From an uncultured Saprospiraceae bacterium (GTDB lineage: Bacteria; Bacteroidota; Bacteroidia; Chitinophagales; Saprospiraceae), in contig CALEYL010000069.1 of the NCBI GenBank assembly GCA_937926205.1, positions 62,001-126,000 of the forward strand: a stretch of 64,000 bases of DNA, given 5' to 3'. A program made the position numbers and the translations under genes. Shown one piece after another: positions 24,198 through 32,537 of this stretch. The first letter of the stretch is position 1; every line of letters begins with the position of its first letter. Below the pieces are notes generated by a model, which worked only from the letters and a program-made list of their open reading frames with translations, did no database searches and was not told the origin of the DNA.

Positions 24198-24209
24198 ATT
24201 TTTGTAAAC

Positions 24210-24761
24210 CTATAGTTTAAAAAACGATCCAGCCTGTTCCATCGCCGGAGTATGGCGCAATACATCCCCGGGACGACTGCCATATCCAAGCAAAGCCCCA
24301 CCCCAGTGCATTCCCATGTATTCAGCTGATAAGCGAAGCATTTTTAATAGCGGTTCCGCCATGCGCTCTCCATCTTCGTCACTGCAGGAACTGACAACCC
24401 ACGTGGTTTTTCCGGCCATGCGCTTTTTAAAGTTTGCATCCGGCACCCTAAGCCATGCCGACCAATAATCCAGATAGAGTTTGGTGGAAGAGGATACACT
24501 ATACCAATAGAGCGGCGTAGCAAATACGACATCGGTTGCTGCCAGCGTGGCGTCAAAAAGCACCTTTTCATTGCCAGCAGGTTGAGGGTAAACGCCGACT
24601 GAATGCCGAATGTCTTCAAATGGTGGAAGCGGTAAATCGAGCAGGTTTAGCCAGTTTTGCTCTACTTCAGAGGGCAGTAGTTGTGCTGCCTGACGTGCTA
24701 ATATTTCGGTGTTGCCTTCGCGTCGGCCACTGCCGAGAAGAAAGAGGAAATTTCGTTGCAT
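24210..24761 (-). CDS. NADPH-dependent FMN reductase-like flavodoxin-fold protein
   Basis: A 183-residue flavodoxin-fold enzyme. LLGSGRREGNTEILARQ is the FMN phosphate loop; FATPLYWYSVSSSTKLYLDYW is the characteristic second FMN-binding segment; VVSSCSDEDGERM follows. Such proteins reduce quinones or other acceptors using FMN. It ends 13 bp from the end of the convergent regulator gene. Substrate unknown. Confidence 0.85.
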   Translation of the reverse strand: MQRNFLFLLGSGRREGNTEILARQAAQLLPSEVEQNWLNLLDLPLPPFEDIRHSVGVYPQPAGNEKVLFDATLAATDVVFATPLYWYSVSSSTKLYLDYWSAWLRVPDANFKKRMAGKTTWVVSSCSDEDGERMAEPLLKMLRLSAEYMGMHWGGALLGYGSRPGDVLRHTPAMEQAGSFFKL

Positions 24762-24816
24762 AGAGCGCGTAGTTGATGATATTAAGTTTATTCCCAGTAA
24801 TGAACCAATATGTGGG

Positions 24817-24830
24817 CGCTAAGTTTAGCG
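24817..24830. promoter_or_regulatory. 14-bp palindrome upstream of the FMN reductase gene
   Basis: CGCTAAGTTTAGCG, 6-bp arms, about 55 bp upstream of the minus-strand start at 24761. May be an operator. No binding protein is identified. Confidence 0.3.
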
Positions 24831-24839
24831 ACAGGAAGT

Positions 24840-24878
24840 TTTTCTCCAAATCAGGGTTTTCGACGAAAACGGAGAAAA
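24840..24878. terminator. Nested hairpin after the arginase-family gene
   Basis: TTTTCTCC (24840-24847) pairs with GGAGAAAA (24871-24878), enclosing the smaller palindrome GTTTTCGACGAAAAC (24856-24870). It lies just past the stop of the minus-strand gene ending at 24888. Confidence 0.5.
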
Positions 24879-24887
24879 TAAGTTGCC

Positions 24888-25682
24888 TTATTTGTTCATC
24901 AACTCAATCAACTCTTTCATCAATTTATAACCCAGCATGGCTGTCATATTGTGGACATCTCTGACCGGATTGTATTCCACCAAATCGGCCCCCACCACTT
25001 CCACAGATACGCTTTGGAGGATGCGTAGCAATTCCCGCGTACTCATGCCGCCCGGTTCATGGTGCGATATGCCGGGCGCAAAAGCCGGATCAAGTACATC
25101 AATATCCAGCGAAATATAGAGGGGCGCTTCCAGTGTTTGCAGGAAATCGTAATTAAAGTCCTTCATCTCTATACTCCGCACGCCAAAGCGCTTCACCTGC
25201 TCCCTTTGGTGGGTATTAAAGGTGCGGATACCCACCTGGGTCAGCGACTTGATTTTACCCGTTTCCATTAAGCGCGCAAACGGCGAAGCATGGGAATAGG
25301 GATTGTTGTCAAAGTTGTCGTACAAGTCGCCGTGGGCATCCAGATGCAAAATGTTCAGGCCCTGATAATGGTCTGCAAAAGCGTCGATCACCGGATAACT
25401 GATCGAGTGGTCGCCGCCTATGGAGAGGATCTTGTAATGCGCTTTCAGCACTCGTGAAATGGCTGTTTTTATGGTCACAAATGCCTTTTCCGGGCGAAGG
25501 TCTTCAAAAAAAAGGTCCCCTTCGTCCTCGTAGTTCAGTCCTTCTCTGACCTCCAGCCCGTTTTCCGAAAAAGCATTGGCGGAGCCTTCTTTGTCCATCA
25601 GGCGGATGCGCGCAGGAGCCAGGGCCGGGCCTTTCAGGAAGGAGGAATTCGCGTCGTAGGGAATGCCGATGAGTTTGATCAC
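24888..25682 (-). CDS. Arginase-family ureohydrolase (agmatinase-like)
   Basis: A 264-residue binuclear manganese enzyme. All metal-ligand motifs are present: GGDHS (His92), LDAHGDLYD (Asp115, His117, Asp119) and SLDIDVLDPAFAPG (Asp193, Asp195). The family hydrolyses guanidinium groups of arginine, agmatine, proclavaminate or formiminoglutamate. It is shorter than typical arginase, and substrate residues do not decide between agmatine and formiminoglutamate. The start is GTG at 25682, preceding IKLIGIPYDANSSF. The Dabb lipoprotein gene 15 bp upstream on the same strand may form an operon with it. Confidence 0.85.
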   Translation of the reverse strand: MIKLIGIPYDANSSFLKGPALAPARIRLMDKEGSANAFSENGLEVREGLNYEDEGDLFFEDLRPEKAFVTIKTAISRVLKAHYKILSIGGDHSISYPVIDAFADHYQGLNILHLDAHGDLYDNFDNNPYSHASPFARLMETGKIKSLTQVGIRTFNTHQREQVKRFGVRSIEMKDFNYDFLQTLEAPLYISLDIDVLDPAFAPGISHHEPGGMSTRELLRILQSVSVEVVGADLVEYNPVRDVHNMTAMLGYKLMKELIELMNK

Positions 25683-25697
25683 AGTTCAGCGTTTGAA

Positions 25698-26144
25698 TCA
25701 GTCCATTTTAATAGAATCGTAAACCACTACTTTCTCCCACAAATCTTTGGATTCTTCAATGAACTTCAGGTGCACCGGTTCTACCTGGTATTTGTCCTGT
25801 TCTTCTTTTGATGTAAAAGTGGCGATCAGACAATAAGTGTAAGAGCGATCAATCACGGGGCGGTTGGTATCAGCAGGGGTGCCGATATGAGAAGCTTTGA
25901 CATAATCAGACTTACTGATGAAAGTTTTTAGCGAGGTTTCGAATTTTTGCCGGGCTTCCTGATTGTCGGGCTCTTTTAACCAGAAAAAAACAACGTGCAC
26001 AAAAGGCTCATTCATAGTGGTGGATTTTGCGGATTTTGAAGATGAATTGCGGTCGCCCGAAGTTGCTGCCCCTTGTTTGCTGACAGAGCATGACAAAAAC
26101 AGGCTGAACATGGAGATGAGTATGCAAAAGTTGATGCTTTTCAT
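25698..26144 (-). CDS. Dabb-domain lipoprotein
   Basis: A 148-residue protein. Lipoprotein signal with lipobox LFLSC (Cys at 19), then a Ser/Lys-rich linker (residues 24-45), then a Stress-responsive A/B barrel (Dabb) domain (FVHVVFFWLKEPDNQEARQKFETSL). Dabb domains form dimeric ferredoxin-like barrels; cytosolic relatives are small monooxygenase-like or unknown. Membrane anchoring is unusual for the fold and is inferred from the signal. Likely co-transcribed with the arginase-family gene. Confidence 0.82.
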   Translation of the reverse strand: MKSINFCILISMFSLFLSCSVSKQGAATSGDRNSSSKSAKSTTMNEPFVHVVFFWLKEPDNQEARQKFETSLKTFISKSDYVKASHIGTPADTNRPVIDRSYTYCLIATFTSKEEQDKYQVEPVHLKFIEESKDLWEKVVVYDSIKMD

Positions 26145-26545
26145 GTTGTTTTGCTTTTGTGATGTATTTGCTGTATTCGGCTACAGCCGTATTCTGCGGG
26201 CAAATGTAATTCAGCGCATCCAATTGATGCCTATTTAGCAAAGCATATTGCTTATCCCTGCCAAGTTAGCCTGTTTTCTGAATTTCTACAGTCTGGATTC
26301 CAACTGTATCACAAAACAAACCTCGCAGAGCTACTTTTCTCAAAACACAAACTCGTTGACCGGTAAATTTTTCATTTCCAACAATATCGACACATCCCCA
26401 GGATAGATTCTGATGAACAAGCATTTTTTCTTGTATTCAGGACGGCCTGCTCCTCCCTTTGATGGTCAGATTGCTTCGTTTTCTGCCTTATTTATTGCAT
26501 ATTTGCAAAGAACTTATTGCTCAACCAAATTCAACGACTCCATAT
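26145..26545. other. 401-bp intergenic region, divergent promoters
   Basis: Holds the minus-strand -7 box TACATTTG (26201-26208) for the Dabb gene, with a CGGCT/AGCCG hairpin in its leader near 26180, and a weaker plus-strand -7-like CATATTTG near 26498 for pepT. No coding sequence supported. Confidence 0.5.
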
Positions 26546-27796
26546 ATGAAAGCATTGAGCTTCCACTTTACCGTACTCGAACGATTCCTTCGATACGTGG
26601 CCATTGACACTCAATCAGATCCGGAATCGCCAACTACTCCTTCCACCGAAAAACAAAAAAATCTGGGAAAGTTGCTGGTGCAGGAATTGAAAGCTATGGG
26701 TGTCTCTGATGCGCATCTGGACGAACACGGTTATGTTTATGCGACCATTCCTTCAAATACCGATAAAAAAGTACCGGTCATTTGTTATTGTTCACACATG
26801 GACACCTCTCCGGATTGCAGTGGTGAAAATGTTAAGCCCATCGTGCATCTGAATTACGATGGTTCCGATATTGTGCTGCCCGATGAGCCGGAGCAAGTCA
26901 TCCGGGTTTCAGAGCATCCGGACCTGGCAGAGCAAATCGGCAACGACATCGTCACGGCAAGCGGAACCACTTTGCTGGGTGCTGACAACAAGGCAGGATT
27001 AGCCGAAATCATGGATGTTGCCCATTTTTTCATGCACCACCCCGAAGTGAAGCATGGCGCCATCCGGATACTGTTTACACCCGATGAAGAAATTGGTCGT
27101 GGTGTAGACAAGGCTGATATTCAAAAACTTGGCGCCGATTTTGGATACACGGTAGACGGAGAACGCCTCGGGTCTTTTGAAGACGAGACTTTTTCCGCCG
27201 ATGCAGCAACTGTAACGGTTCATGGCGTTAGTGCTCACCCCGGCTTCGCGAAAGGTAAAATGGAAAGCGCCATCAAAATCGCCTCGGAAATTGTGGCAGC
27301 TTTGCCCAAAGACCACCTTTCTCCCGAAAGCACAGAGGGACGTGAGGGCTTTCTTCATCCGGTGAGCATCAGCGGCGGCGTGGAAAAAACCACCATCCAA
27401 TTGATTGTGCGGGATTTTACTGATGAAGCTTTAATCGATCACGAAGCGACTTTAAAAAAGGTGGTTGATCAGGTTTTAGCTAATTACCCGCATTCTAAAG
27501 CAGATATTGAGATCAAGGAGCAGTATCGCAATATGAAAAAGATACTGGTGAATTTCCCGCAAGTTTCTGAATATGCCATAGAAGCCATCCAGCGCTCGGG
27601 AATAAAGCCACATTTATCCAGTATCCGGGGAGGTACCGATGGTTCGCGACTCTCTTACATGGGCTTGCCCTGTCCAAACATTTTTGCCGGCGAACACGCC
27701 TTCCATTCCCGCCAGGAGTGGGTGTCGGTTCAGGATATGGAAAAAGCGGTGGAGACGCTGATTCATTTGGCTGCGATCTGGGAAGAGCGGTCTTGA
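26546..27796 (+). CDS. pepT: Peptidase T (tripeptide aminopeptidase)
   Basis: A 416-residue M20 metallopeptidase. CYCSHMDTSPD holds the first metal His, TLLGADNKAGLAE the bridging Asp, FTPDEEIGRG the catalytic and metal Glu pair, and the dimerisation domain follows around KTTIQLIVRDF; the C-terminal GGTDGSRLSYMGLPCPNIFAGEHAFHSRQEW carries the final His. Specificity for tripeptides is the PepT signature and the length matches (about 410). The frame is open upstream to 26459 but MKALSFHF at 26546 starts the conserved region. Cytosolic. Confidence 0.93.
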   Translation: MKALSFHFTVLERFLRYVAIDTQSDPESPTTPSTEKQKNLGKLLVQELKAMGVSDAHLDEHGYVYATIPSNTDKKVPVICYCSHMDTSPDCSGENVKPIVHLNYDGSDIVLPDEPEQVIRVSEHPDLAEQIGNDIVTASGTTLLGADNKAGLAEIMDVAHFFMHHPEVKHGAIRILFTPDEEIGRGVDKADIQKLGADFGYTVDGERLGSFEDETFSADAATVTVHGVSAHPGFAKGKMESAIKIASEIVAALPKDHLSPESTEGREGFLHPVSISGGVEKTTIQLIVRDFTDEALIDHEATLKKVVDQVLANYPHSKADIEIKEQYRNMKKILVNFPQVSEYAIEAIQRSGIKPHLSSIRGGTDGSRLSYMGLPCPNIFAGEHAFHSRQEWVSVQDMEKAVETLIHLAAIWEERS

Positions 27797-27810
27797 GGCT
27801 GAAGGAAAGG

Positions 27811-27950
27811 GCAAGTTTGCAAGAGGCAAATTCGCAAGAGGCAAATTTGCAAGACCTGTTTGCCAATTTGCTCTTTGCCTTTTGCTCTTTGCCCCTTGCC
27901 CTTTGCCCTCCCGCTGAGCGGGACAAGTTTTGCAAACTTGCAAACTTGCC
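27811..27950. repeat. Heptamer-word inverted repeat (GCAAATT / TTTGCCY)
   Basis: Left arm 27811-27853 has GCAA words at 7-8-bp spacing (GCAAGTTT, GCAAGAG, GCAAATTC, GCAAGAG, GCAAATTT, GCAAGA). Right arm 27858-27910 has TTGC words at 8 and then five successive 7-bp intervals. The arms are complementary. A small CCCGCTGAGCGGG hairpin (27910-27922) and further GCAAACTT words follow. Between pepT and the lipoprotein gene, both on the plus strand. Confidence 0.8.
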
Positions 27951-28105
27951 ATTTAACCGACCAAGTACTAACAATCTTAACATATTACACAAAATTTTTC
28001 TATACTTTAACCATTCTCCTATTCGGGTTAACGCTCTCTTAGTGGATTTCGGGCTGCTAATGCCCCTATCTTGGCTGCATAGAAACGAATTAAATACCTA
28101 CAGCC

Positions 28106-29308
28106 ATGACACACAAGAGAAACCACTCCAGCTTAATCGCCACAATTGCCGTTTTGATGCTATTTGCAGTTGCCTGTACTTCTCCCCAGAAATTGCTCGA
28201 AACAGGTAATTATGATGCATCCGTGCAATTGGCCATCCAAAAACTTAGCGGCAAAAAAATCAAGAAAACCAAATATGTAGATGCACTCCAAATGGCTTTT
28301 ACTAAAGCAACGGAGCGCGACATGCAAGAAGCCAACCGCCTGAAGCAGGAAAACCGGGAAAGCAACTGGGCGCGCATCCACGACATCTACCAGCGTATTG
28401 ACCGGCGTCAGAAAAGCATAGAACCCCTGCTGCCCCTTATTGACCAAAGCGGTCTTAAAGCAGATTTCCTTTTTGTACGTGTGGAAGGACTGGAAACGGA
28501 AGCCCGCGAAAATGCGGCAGCTTACCACTACAACCGCGGCAGAGACTATCTGAGAAGCGCACAAAACGGTGATCGCAACGCCGCCCGTCAGGCTTATGCC
28601 GAATTCGAAAAAATCCGGGAATACTACCGCGATTACCGGGATGAAGACAAATTGATGTTGCTTGCACGTGATTTGGGGACGGCGCACATTCTGGTGGAAA
28701 TGGTCAACAAAGCGCCTGTATATTTGCCTAATCGCGTAGAAAACGCCATCCGTACTTTCCCCGTCGCCGATTTATCGAACCGCTGGAATGTCTACTATTC
28801 CGAACCCAACCCGAATATAGAATTCGACTACAAAGTGCTCGTAAAAATTGCCGATGTCAGGGTCAGTCCGGGCCTGGTGCAGGAGCGCAATTACGAAGAC
28901 GCCTGCGAAATTGAAGACGGTTTTGAATACGTTCTTGACGAACGCGGCAATGTCAAAAAAGACACGCTTGGCAACGACATCAAAGTGCCCCGTAAAGTCA
29001 TCGTTCGCGCCAATGTACTGGAGTCTTTTCAAAGCAAAGAAGCTAAGATGCAGGCTTCCCTTGAGTTTTACGACCTGCACACCAATCAGTTAATAGACGC
29101 ACAGCCGATTACTGCCGACGCTGTTTTTGAGCACTACGCCTCAACTTTTTGGGGGGATCCGCGCGCCCTGAGCCCACAATCTAAAAACCGCATCGGTAGT
29201 TCGCCGCGCCCATTCCCCGGCGACGAAGAACTGTTGTTGCAGGTCTCTGAAAAACTGAAACCTGCCATCAAACGCAGGATAGCGGACCGATCAGGCCTCA
29301 TGATATAA
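28106..29308 (+). CDS. Large lipoprotein of unknown function
   Basis: A 400-residue protein with lipoprotein signal (AVAC, Cys24 region: MLFAVACTSPQKLLETG). The mature part begins with helical, charged segments (residues 30-210, many Arg/Glu/Gln, TPR-like pattern with YNRGRDYLRSAQNGDRNAA), followed by a beta-rich domain (about 230-345, VKIADVRVSPGLVQERNYED). I do not recognise a named family. It stands alone in a single-gene unit, closed by a strong terminator. Confidence 0.78.
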   Translation: MTHKRNHSSLIATIAVLMLFAVACTSPQKLLETGNYDASVQLAIQKLSGKKIKKTKYVDALQMAFTKATERDMQEANRLKQENRESNWARIHDIYQRIDRRQKSIEPLLPLIDQSGLKADFLFVRVEGLETEARENAAAYHYNRGRDYLRSAQNGDRNAARQAYAEFEKIREYYRDYRDEDKLMLLARDLGTAHILVEMVNKAPVYLPNRVENAIRTFPVADLSNRWNVYYSEPNPNIEFDYKVLVKIADVRVSPGLVQERNYEDACEIEDGFEYVLDERGNVKKDTLGNDIKVPRKVIVRANVLESFQSKEAKMQASLEFYDLHTNQLIDAQPITADAVFEHYASTFWGDPRALSPQSKNRIGSSPRPFPGDEELLLQVSEKLKPAIKRRIADRSGLMI

Positions 29309-29348
29309 CCTTTAGCAATCAGATAATTACGGTTTTGAAAGATGGCAA

Positions 29349-29380
29349 CCGGGCCCGCTGCAAAGTGGGCCCGGCTTTTT
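29349..29380 (+). terminator. Intrinsic terminator of the lipoprotein gene
   Basis: CCGGGCCC (29349-29356) pairs with GGGCCCGG (29367-29374) around a 10-nt loop, then CTTTTT. GC-rich stem plus T-run about 40 bp after the stop. Confidence 0.85.
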
Positions 29381-29426
29381 ATGGCTTACAAACATATCCA
29401 TCAGGTAAATTTTTTTTGACCGGCTC

Positions 29427-29457
29427 TTGTGAGATGCAATCTCAAAATATATCTTTG
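29427..29457 (+). promoter_or_regulatory. Bacteroidota promoter for the tRNA pair
   Basis: TTG at 29427-29429, 20-bp spacer, TATCTTTG at 29450-29457. One of the best consensus promoters here, about 130 bp before the first tRNA. Confidence 0.7.
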
Positions 29458-29587
29458 CAACCGCTTTTGAAGAAAAGTGATACTTCGCGCCGCCAGGTAT
29501 TCCGAATGGCCCGACAGGGTCCACGATGCAGTTTGCAGCGCTCAGCATGATAAAAGTAGCTTCGCATTTATGTGACGGCTCACTTCG

Positions 29588-29661
<74 letters not shown>

Positions 29662-29681
29662 TACTTTAATCTATGATACCA

Positions 29682-29754
<73 letters not shown>

Positions 29755-29757
29755 CAC

Positions 29758-29788
29758 AAAGGCGATCACTTTCAGGTCGCCTTTTTTA
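29758..29788 (+). terminator. Terminator of the tRNA operon
   Basis: AAGGCGA ... TCGCCTT hairpin followed by TTTT, directly after the tRNA-Thr. Confidence 0.85.
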
Positions 29789-29808
29789 TTTGCTTACCAC
29801 CTTCATGA

Positions 29809-30213
29809 TCACTTATTCCTATTTGCCCTCCGTGCTACAATATCCTCCCTGATTGTCATAACAGCAACCACGAGAAATGGAATCGTTGAGGCGATTATTT
29901 TATAGTTTAAACTTAACAACCCAATAGCTAACATGAATATTAACAAAAGCCCTAAACCTCCTAAACCTATATAGGTCAATATTTTGGCCGGTTTTTTTTG
30001 AAATAGTGTAATAAGCAATACAATTTGCCCGGCTAAAGGTAAAATTGTGAACGGGTGAAGTACGGCAAGGGGCTCTGTAAATAATTTAGAGAGTATTTCT
30101 GCTTCAGCCTGAAAGAGAAAGGAATGACTATCTCCACTCCATTCTAAATATCCAAAGAGAGAAGTTAATATTAACAGGAAGTTCAATAGTTTGCTTTTCA
30201 TATTGCCTTTCAT
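29809..30213 (-). CDS. Small membrane protein, unknown
   Basis: A 134-residue protein (alternative start Met5 at 30201) with four hydrophobic segments (about 8-23, 48-70, 76-100 and 104-124) and a charged C-terminus DIVARRANRNK. The helices are separated by short loops. No motif recognised. AT-rich relative to neighbours. Single gene, convergent to the tRNA operon. Confidence 0.65.
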   Translation of the reverse strand: MKGNMKSKLLNFLLILTSLFGYLEWSGDSHSFLFQAEAEILSKLFTEPLAVLHPFTILPLAGQIVLLITLFQKKPAKILTYIGLGGLGLLLIFMLAIGLLSLNYKIIASTIPFLVVAVMTIREDIVARRANRNK

Positions 30214-30636
30214 TTACGATGGTCATTCCGATGATTCGCTTCTCCCTCCAAGGTCCATACTTCTGCATTGTTGAAATCGCATGATCCTGCAGGTCAACAA
30301 TTTTTGATTACCTCTTCATCGGTTTTTCTTTCCGAAAGATAGACAGGACAGCGGGTTTTTGAAATAAAAATTATGGATAATTCATGCCGAGCTTTCTGGC
30401 ATCATCCATTTTGCCAGGCACATCGGCATTATTTACTGGCTAAGAAAAATAATCATGGCCAATACTGTAACGAGAACAGGATAAAACCTATTGATAAATA
30501 ACCGTATTGTCGCAATAACTCATTTAGGGCAGGAGATGACCAATGAAAAACTTACTAAAAAGCAGGCCAGGGCGCCATTCGTAATTGGCCCGGAAATAAA
30601 TCAACCGAATTTTATCATCATAAAAAACCACAAAAA
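30214..30636. other. 423-bp AT-rich intergenic region before the tyrosinase gene
   Basis: No promoter of full consensus and no repeat that I can identify. An open frame at 30491-30748 overlaps the tyrosinase gene in another frame and is not supported. Confidence 0.4.
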
Positions 30637-31821
30637 ATGCGAATTCGAAAAAACATCAACTGCCTTAGCACGGACGAGCTACACGATTTACGGGAAGCCT
30701 TTGCCGGACTGTACTTACGTCCTGCTTCCCATGCGGACAGTTATCTGACCATTGCCGGGCTGCATGGTGAGCCTGTGCCTTACTATTGCATTCACTCGGC
30801 CAATGGCTTTCTGAGCTGGCACCGGGCTTATCTGCTTGAAATGGAAAATGCCCTGCGCACCATCCGCTGTAACGTAACGCTGCCTTACTGGAACTGGTCT
30901 TCCGGACCTACCACCGGAATACCGGCTGCTTGTGCTACCCCCACTTATGAGGACAGGAATGGCAGCACCGTACCGAATCCTTTGTATAGCGGCCCCAAAA
31001 CAGCTTCGCTAGGCGGCGGGCAAACTTCTCGCCGGGGGGACATCAGTACAACTTCGTTTGCTGATATTGCCACAACGGCACAGAACGCTATGGCAGCGTT
31101 GAATTACCCGGACTTCATCTCCCTGCTCAACAGTGCTCATGGCAGCGTACATGTCAGAGTCAGCGGGGACATGTCTTCCGTAGGCTCCGCGGGTTTCGAC
31201 CCTATTTTCTGGCTCCATCACGCAAATGTGGACCGACTTTGGGCGCAATGGCAATTGCTGCGAGGCTTGTCTATGACGGCTGGTGAGGCGGCTACGGATC
31301 TTGTTCCGTTTACCCGTCCTTTCACCAATGTCTGGCACAAGGGAGTAGATTTTGACAATACAGCTGATTGGGATTACAAGTATCAAAACTTTTGCATCAA
31401 GTGGCCTTCAATTGTTTGGCCACATGAGCGGTTTTTTAAGGTCCCAATAGAGGATTGGTTGCCTCAAAGTCGTCATATTCATCTGGTTATCTCTGCTGAT
31501 CAGATGCCTTTCAACAGTGCCGAACTGCGTGTTTTTCTTAATCAGCCAGAAGCTGATATCAATACCAAAACAGTAAGGGAACAAGGGTTCGTGGGTACGA
31601 TTGGCATGTTTGGCATGGGCCAGTTTGCTGCAGCTCATAATACAATGGGGCATAAAAAACAGCCGTTCCGGCTTGCATTGGATTTGACGGATGCACTGAA
31701 GAAAAGCATCAGGAAAAATGATAAAGAAGCTTCTATCCATATTGTGCCCGTTTATGCTGGCGGCCATGACGGCCATGCATTGGCACACGAGCATTTTAAG
31801 ATAGAGCTTGAGGTGGAATAA
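30637..31821 (+). CDS. Tyrosinase family copper oxidase
   Basis: A 394-residue type-3 copper protein. CuA ligands: IAGLHGEP (His43), CIHSANG (His53) and LSWHRAYL (His62). CuB ligands: SAHGSVHV (His168, His172) and GFDPIFWLHHANVDRLWAQWQ (His194 or 195). The last 150 residues are a beta-sandwich-type C-terminal domain (RHIHLVISADQMPFNSAELRV), as in polyphenol oxidases; this can shield the active site until removed. The family oxidises phenols to catechols and quinones with O2, leading to melanin. No Sec or Tat signal is visible, so it seems cytosolic. A small unknown gene follows and may be its partner. Confidence 0.88.
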   Translation: MRIRKNINCLSTDELHDLREAFAGLYLRPASHADSYLTIAGLHGEPVPYYCIHSANGFLSWHRAYLLEMENALRTIRCNVTLPYWNWSSGPTTGIPAACATPTYEDRNGSTVPNPLYSGPKTASLGGGQTSRRGDISTTSFADIATTAQNAMAALNYPDFISLLNSAHGSVHVRVSGDMSSVGSAGFDPIFWLHHANVDRLWAQWQLLRGLSMTAGEAATDLVPFTRPFTNVWHKGVDFDNTADWDYKYQNFCIKWPSIVWPHERFFKVPIEDWLPQSRHIHLVISADQMPFNSAELRVFLNQPEADINTKTVREQGFVGTIGMFGMGQFAAAHNTMGHKKQPFRLALDLTDALKKSIRKNDKEASIHIVPVYAGGHDGHALAHEHFKIELEVE

Positions 31822-31827
31822 TCAAGT

Positions 31828-31863
31828 CGGGGCTTCTTGTAATTACCAAAACATGAAGCCCCG
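31828..31863 (+). terminator. Hairpin terminator of the tyrosinase gene
   Basis: CGGGGCTTC (31828-31836) pairs with GAAGCCCCG (31855-31863), followed by a T-rich stretch GTTGTTATTTT. Seven bp past the stop. Confidence 0.7.
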
Positions 31864-32024
31864 GTTGTTATTTTGGAGGAGAGAGGGATAATGCCTTTAG
31901 CCGAATAACGCCTTGTTTTACAGGCTGGTCACTTGCTGTTAGGATTGAATTTAGAATGCTAATTTCTGCCATATACCTTTTCAGGTAAATATACCTGTTT
32001 TTTAAATATGGGCAATTTTACGCT

Positions 32025-32054
32025 TTTGGAGGCTTTGCCATAACCCTAATTTTG
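32025..32054 (+). promoter_or_regulatory. Bacteroidota promoter for the small gene after tyrosinase
   Basis: TTTG at 32025-32028, 18-bp spacer, TAATTTTG at 32047-32054; about 42 nt before the ATG at 32097. Confidence 0.6.
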
Positions 32055-32096
32055 CAGTGTGATATTTATTTACTCCACCACTAAAATAACAAGATT

Positions 32097-32390
32097 ATGT
32101 GCGATCCAGCTCACCACTATGGCAACATTGATCAGGCGAAAGTCAATGAAATTCTCGCAGAATTAAAAAAAGGCGGTGCTACCGTTACGGGTAATAATCC
32201 CTGGAATGTTGATACGAATAAATATGGTATCAAGCTGCAAGGTTCCTGGGATTCCAGTACGAATACCATGACCATTGCGGTTACCGACAAAAGTTGGTAT
32301 GTACCCTGCTCAAAAATTTGGAACGAAATCGATTCCCTGATGAGCCACATCAGTGCACTCAATTCTGCGGTAGCTTTTGCTGCCTACTAA
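32097..32390 (+). CDS. Small conserved-looking protein next to tyrosinase, unknown
   Basis: A 97-residue protein with its own promoter and terminator. It begins MCDPAHHYGNIDQAKVNEIL with a Cys-His-His cluster and then has a beta-rich region GIKLQGSWDSSTNTMTIAVT with a later Cys in WYVPCSKIW. No signal peptide and no known motif. The Cys/His cluster might bind metal, and its position beside a copper enzyme invites a copper-delivery role, but that is inference only. Composition and codon use do not differ obviously from the tyrosinase gene. Confidence 0.72.
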   Translation: MCDPAHHYGNIDQAKVNEILAELKKGGATVTGNNPWNVDTNKYGIKLQGSWDSSTNTMTIAVTDKSWYVPCSKIWNEIDSLMSHISALNSAVAFAAY

Positions 32391-32430
32391 TGCCCTATTG
32401 AATATAGGCTTTACCGGTCAACGACGGCTT

Positions 32431-32470
32431 AATATGGCGATCCTATTTGGGGTCGCCATATTGCTTTTGA
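32431..32470 (+). terminator. Terminator of the small gene
   Basis: AATATGGCGA (32431-32440) pairs perfectly with TCGCCATATT (32453-32462), then GCTTTT. About 40 bp past the stop. Confidence 0.75.
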
Positions 32471-32537
32471 TACGGGATACAAATTTTAGATTTACTTTTT
32501 CACAGGAAAAATGAGGCGTTAACGCCGAATTTTGGGC

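Noticed and set aside
27811..27950. Regular short repeats suggestive of a CRISPR array
   Set aside because: Units are 7-8 bp with no 25-40-bp spacers, no conserved long repeat and no cas gene. It is a word-repeat hairpin.
30491..30748. Open frame overlapping the start of tyrosinase
   Set aside because: Overlaps the conserved N-terminus of tyrosinase in another frame with no supporting motif.
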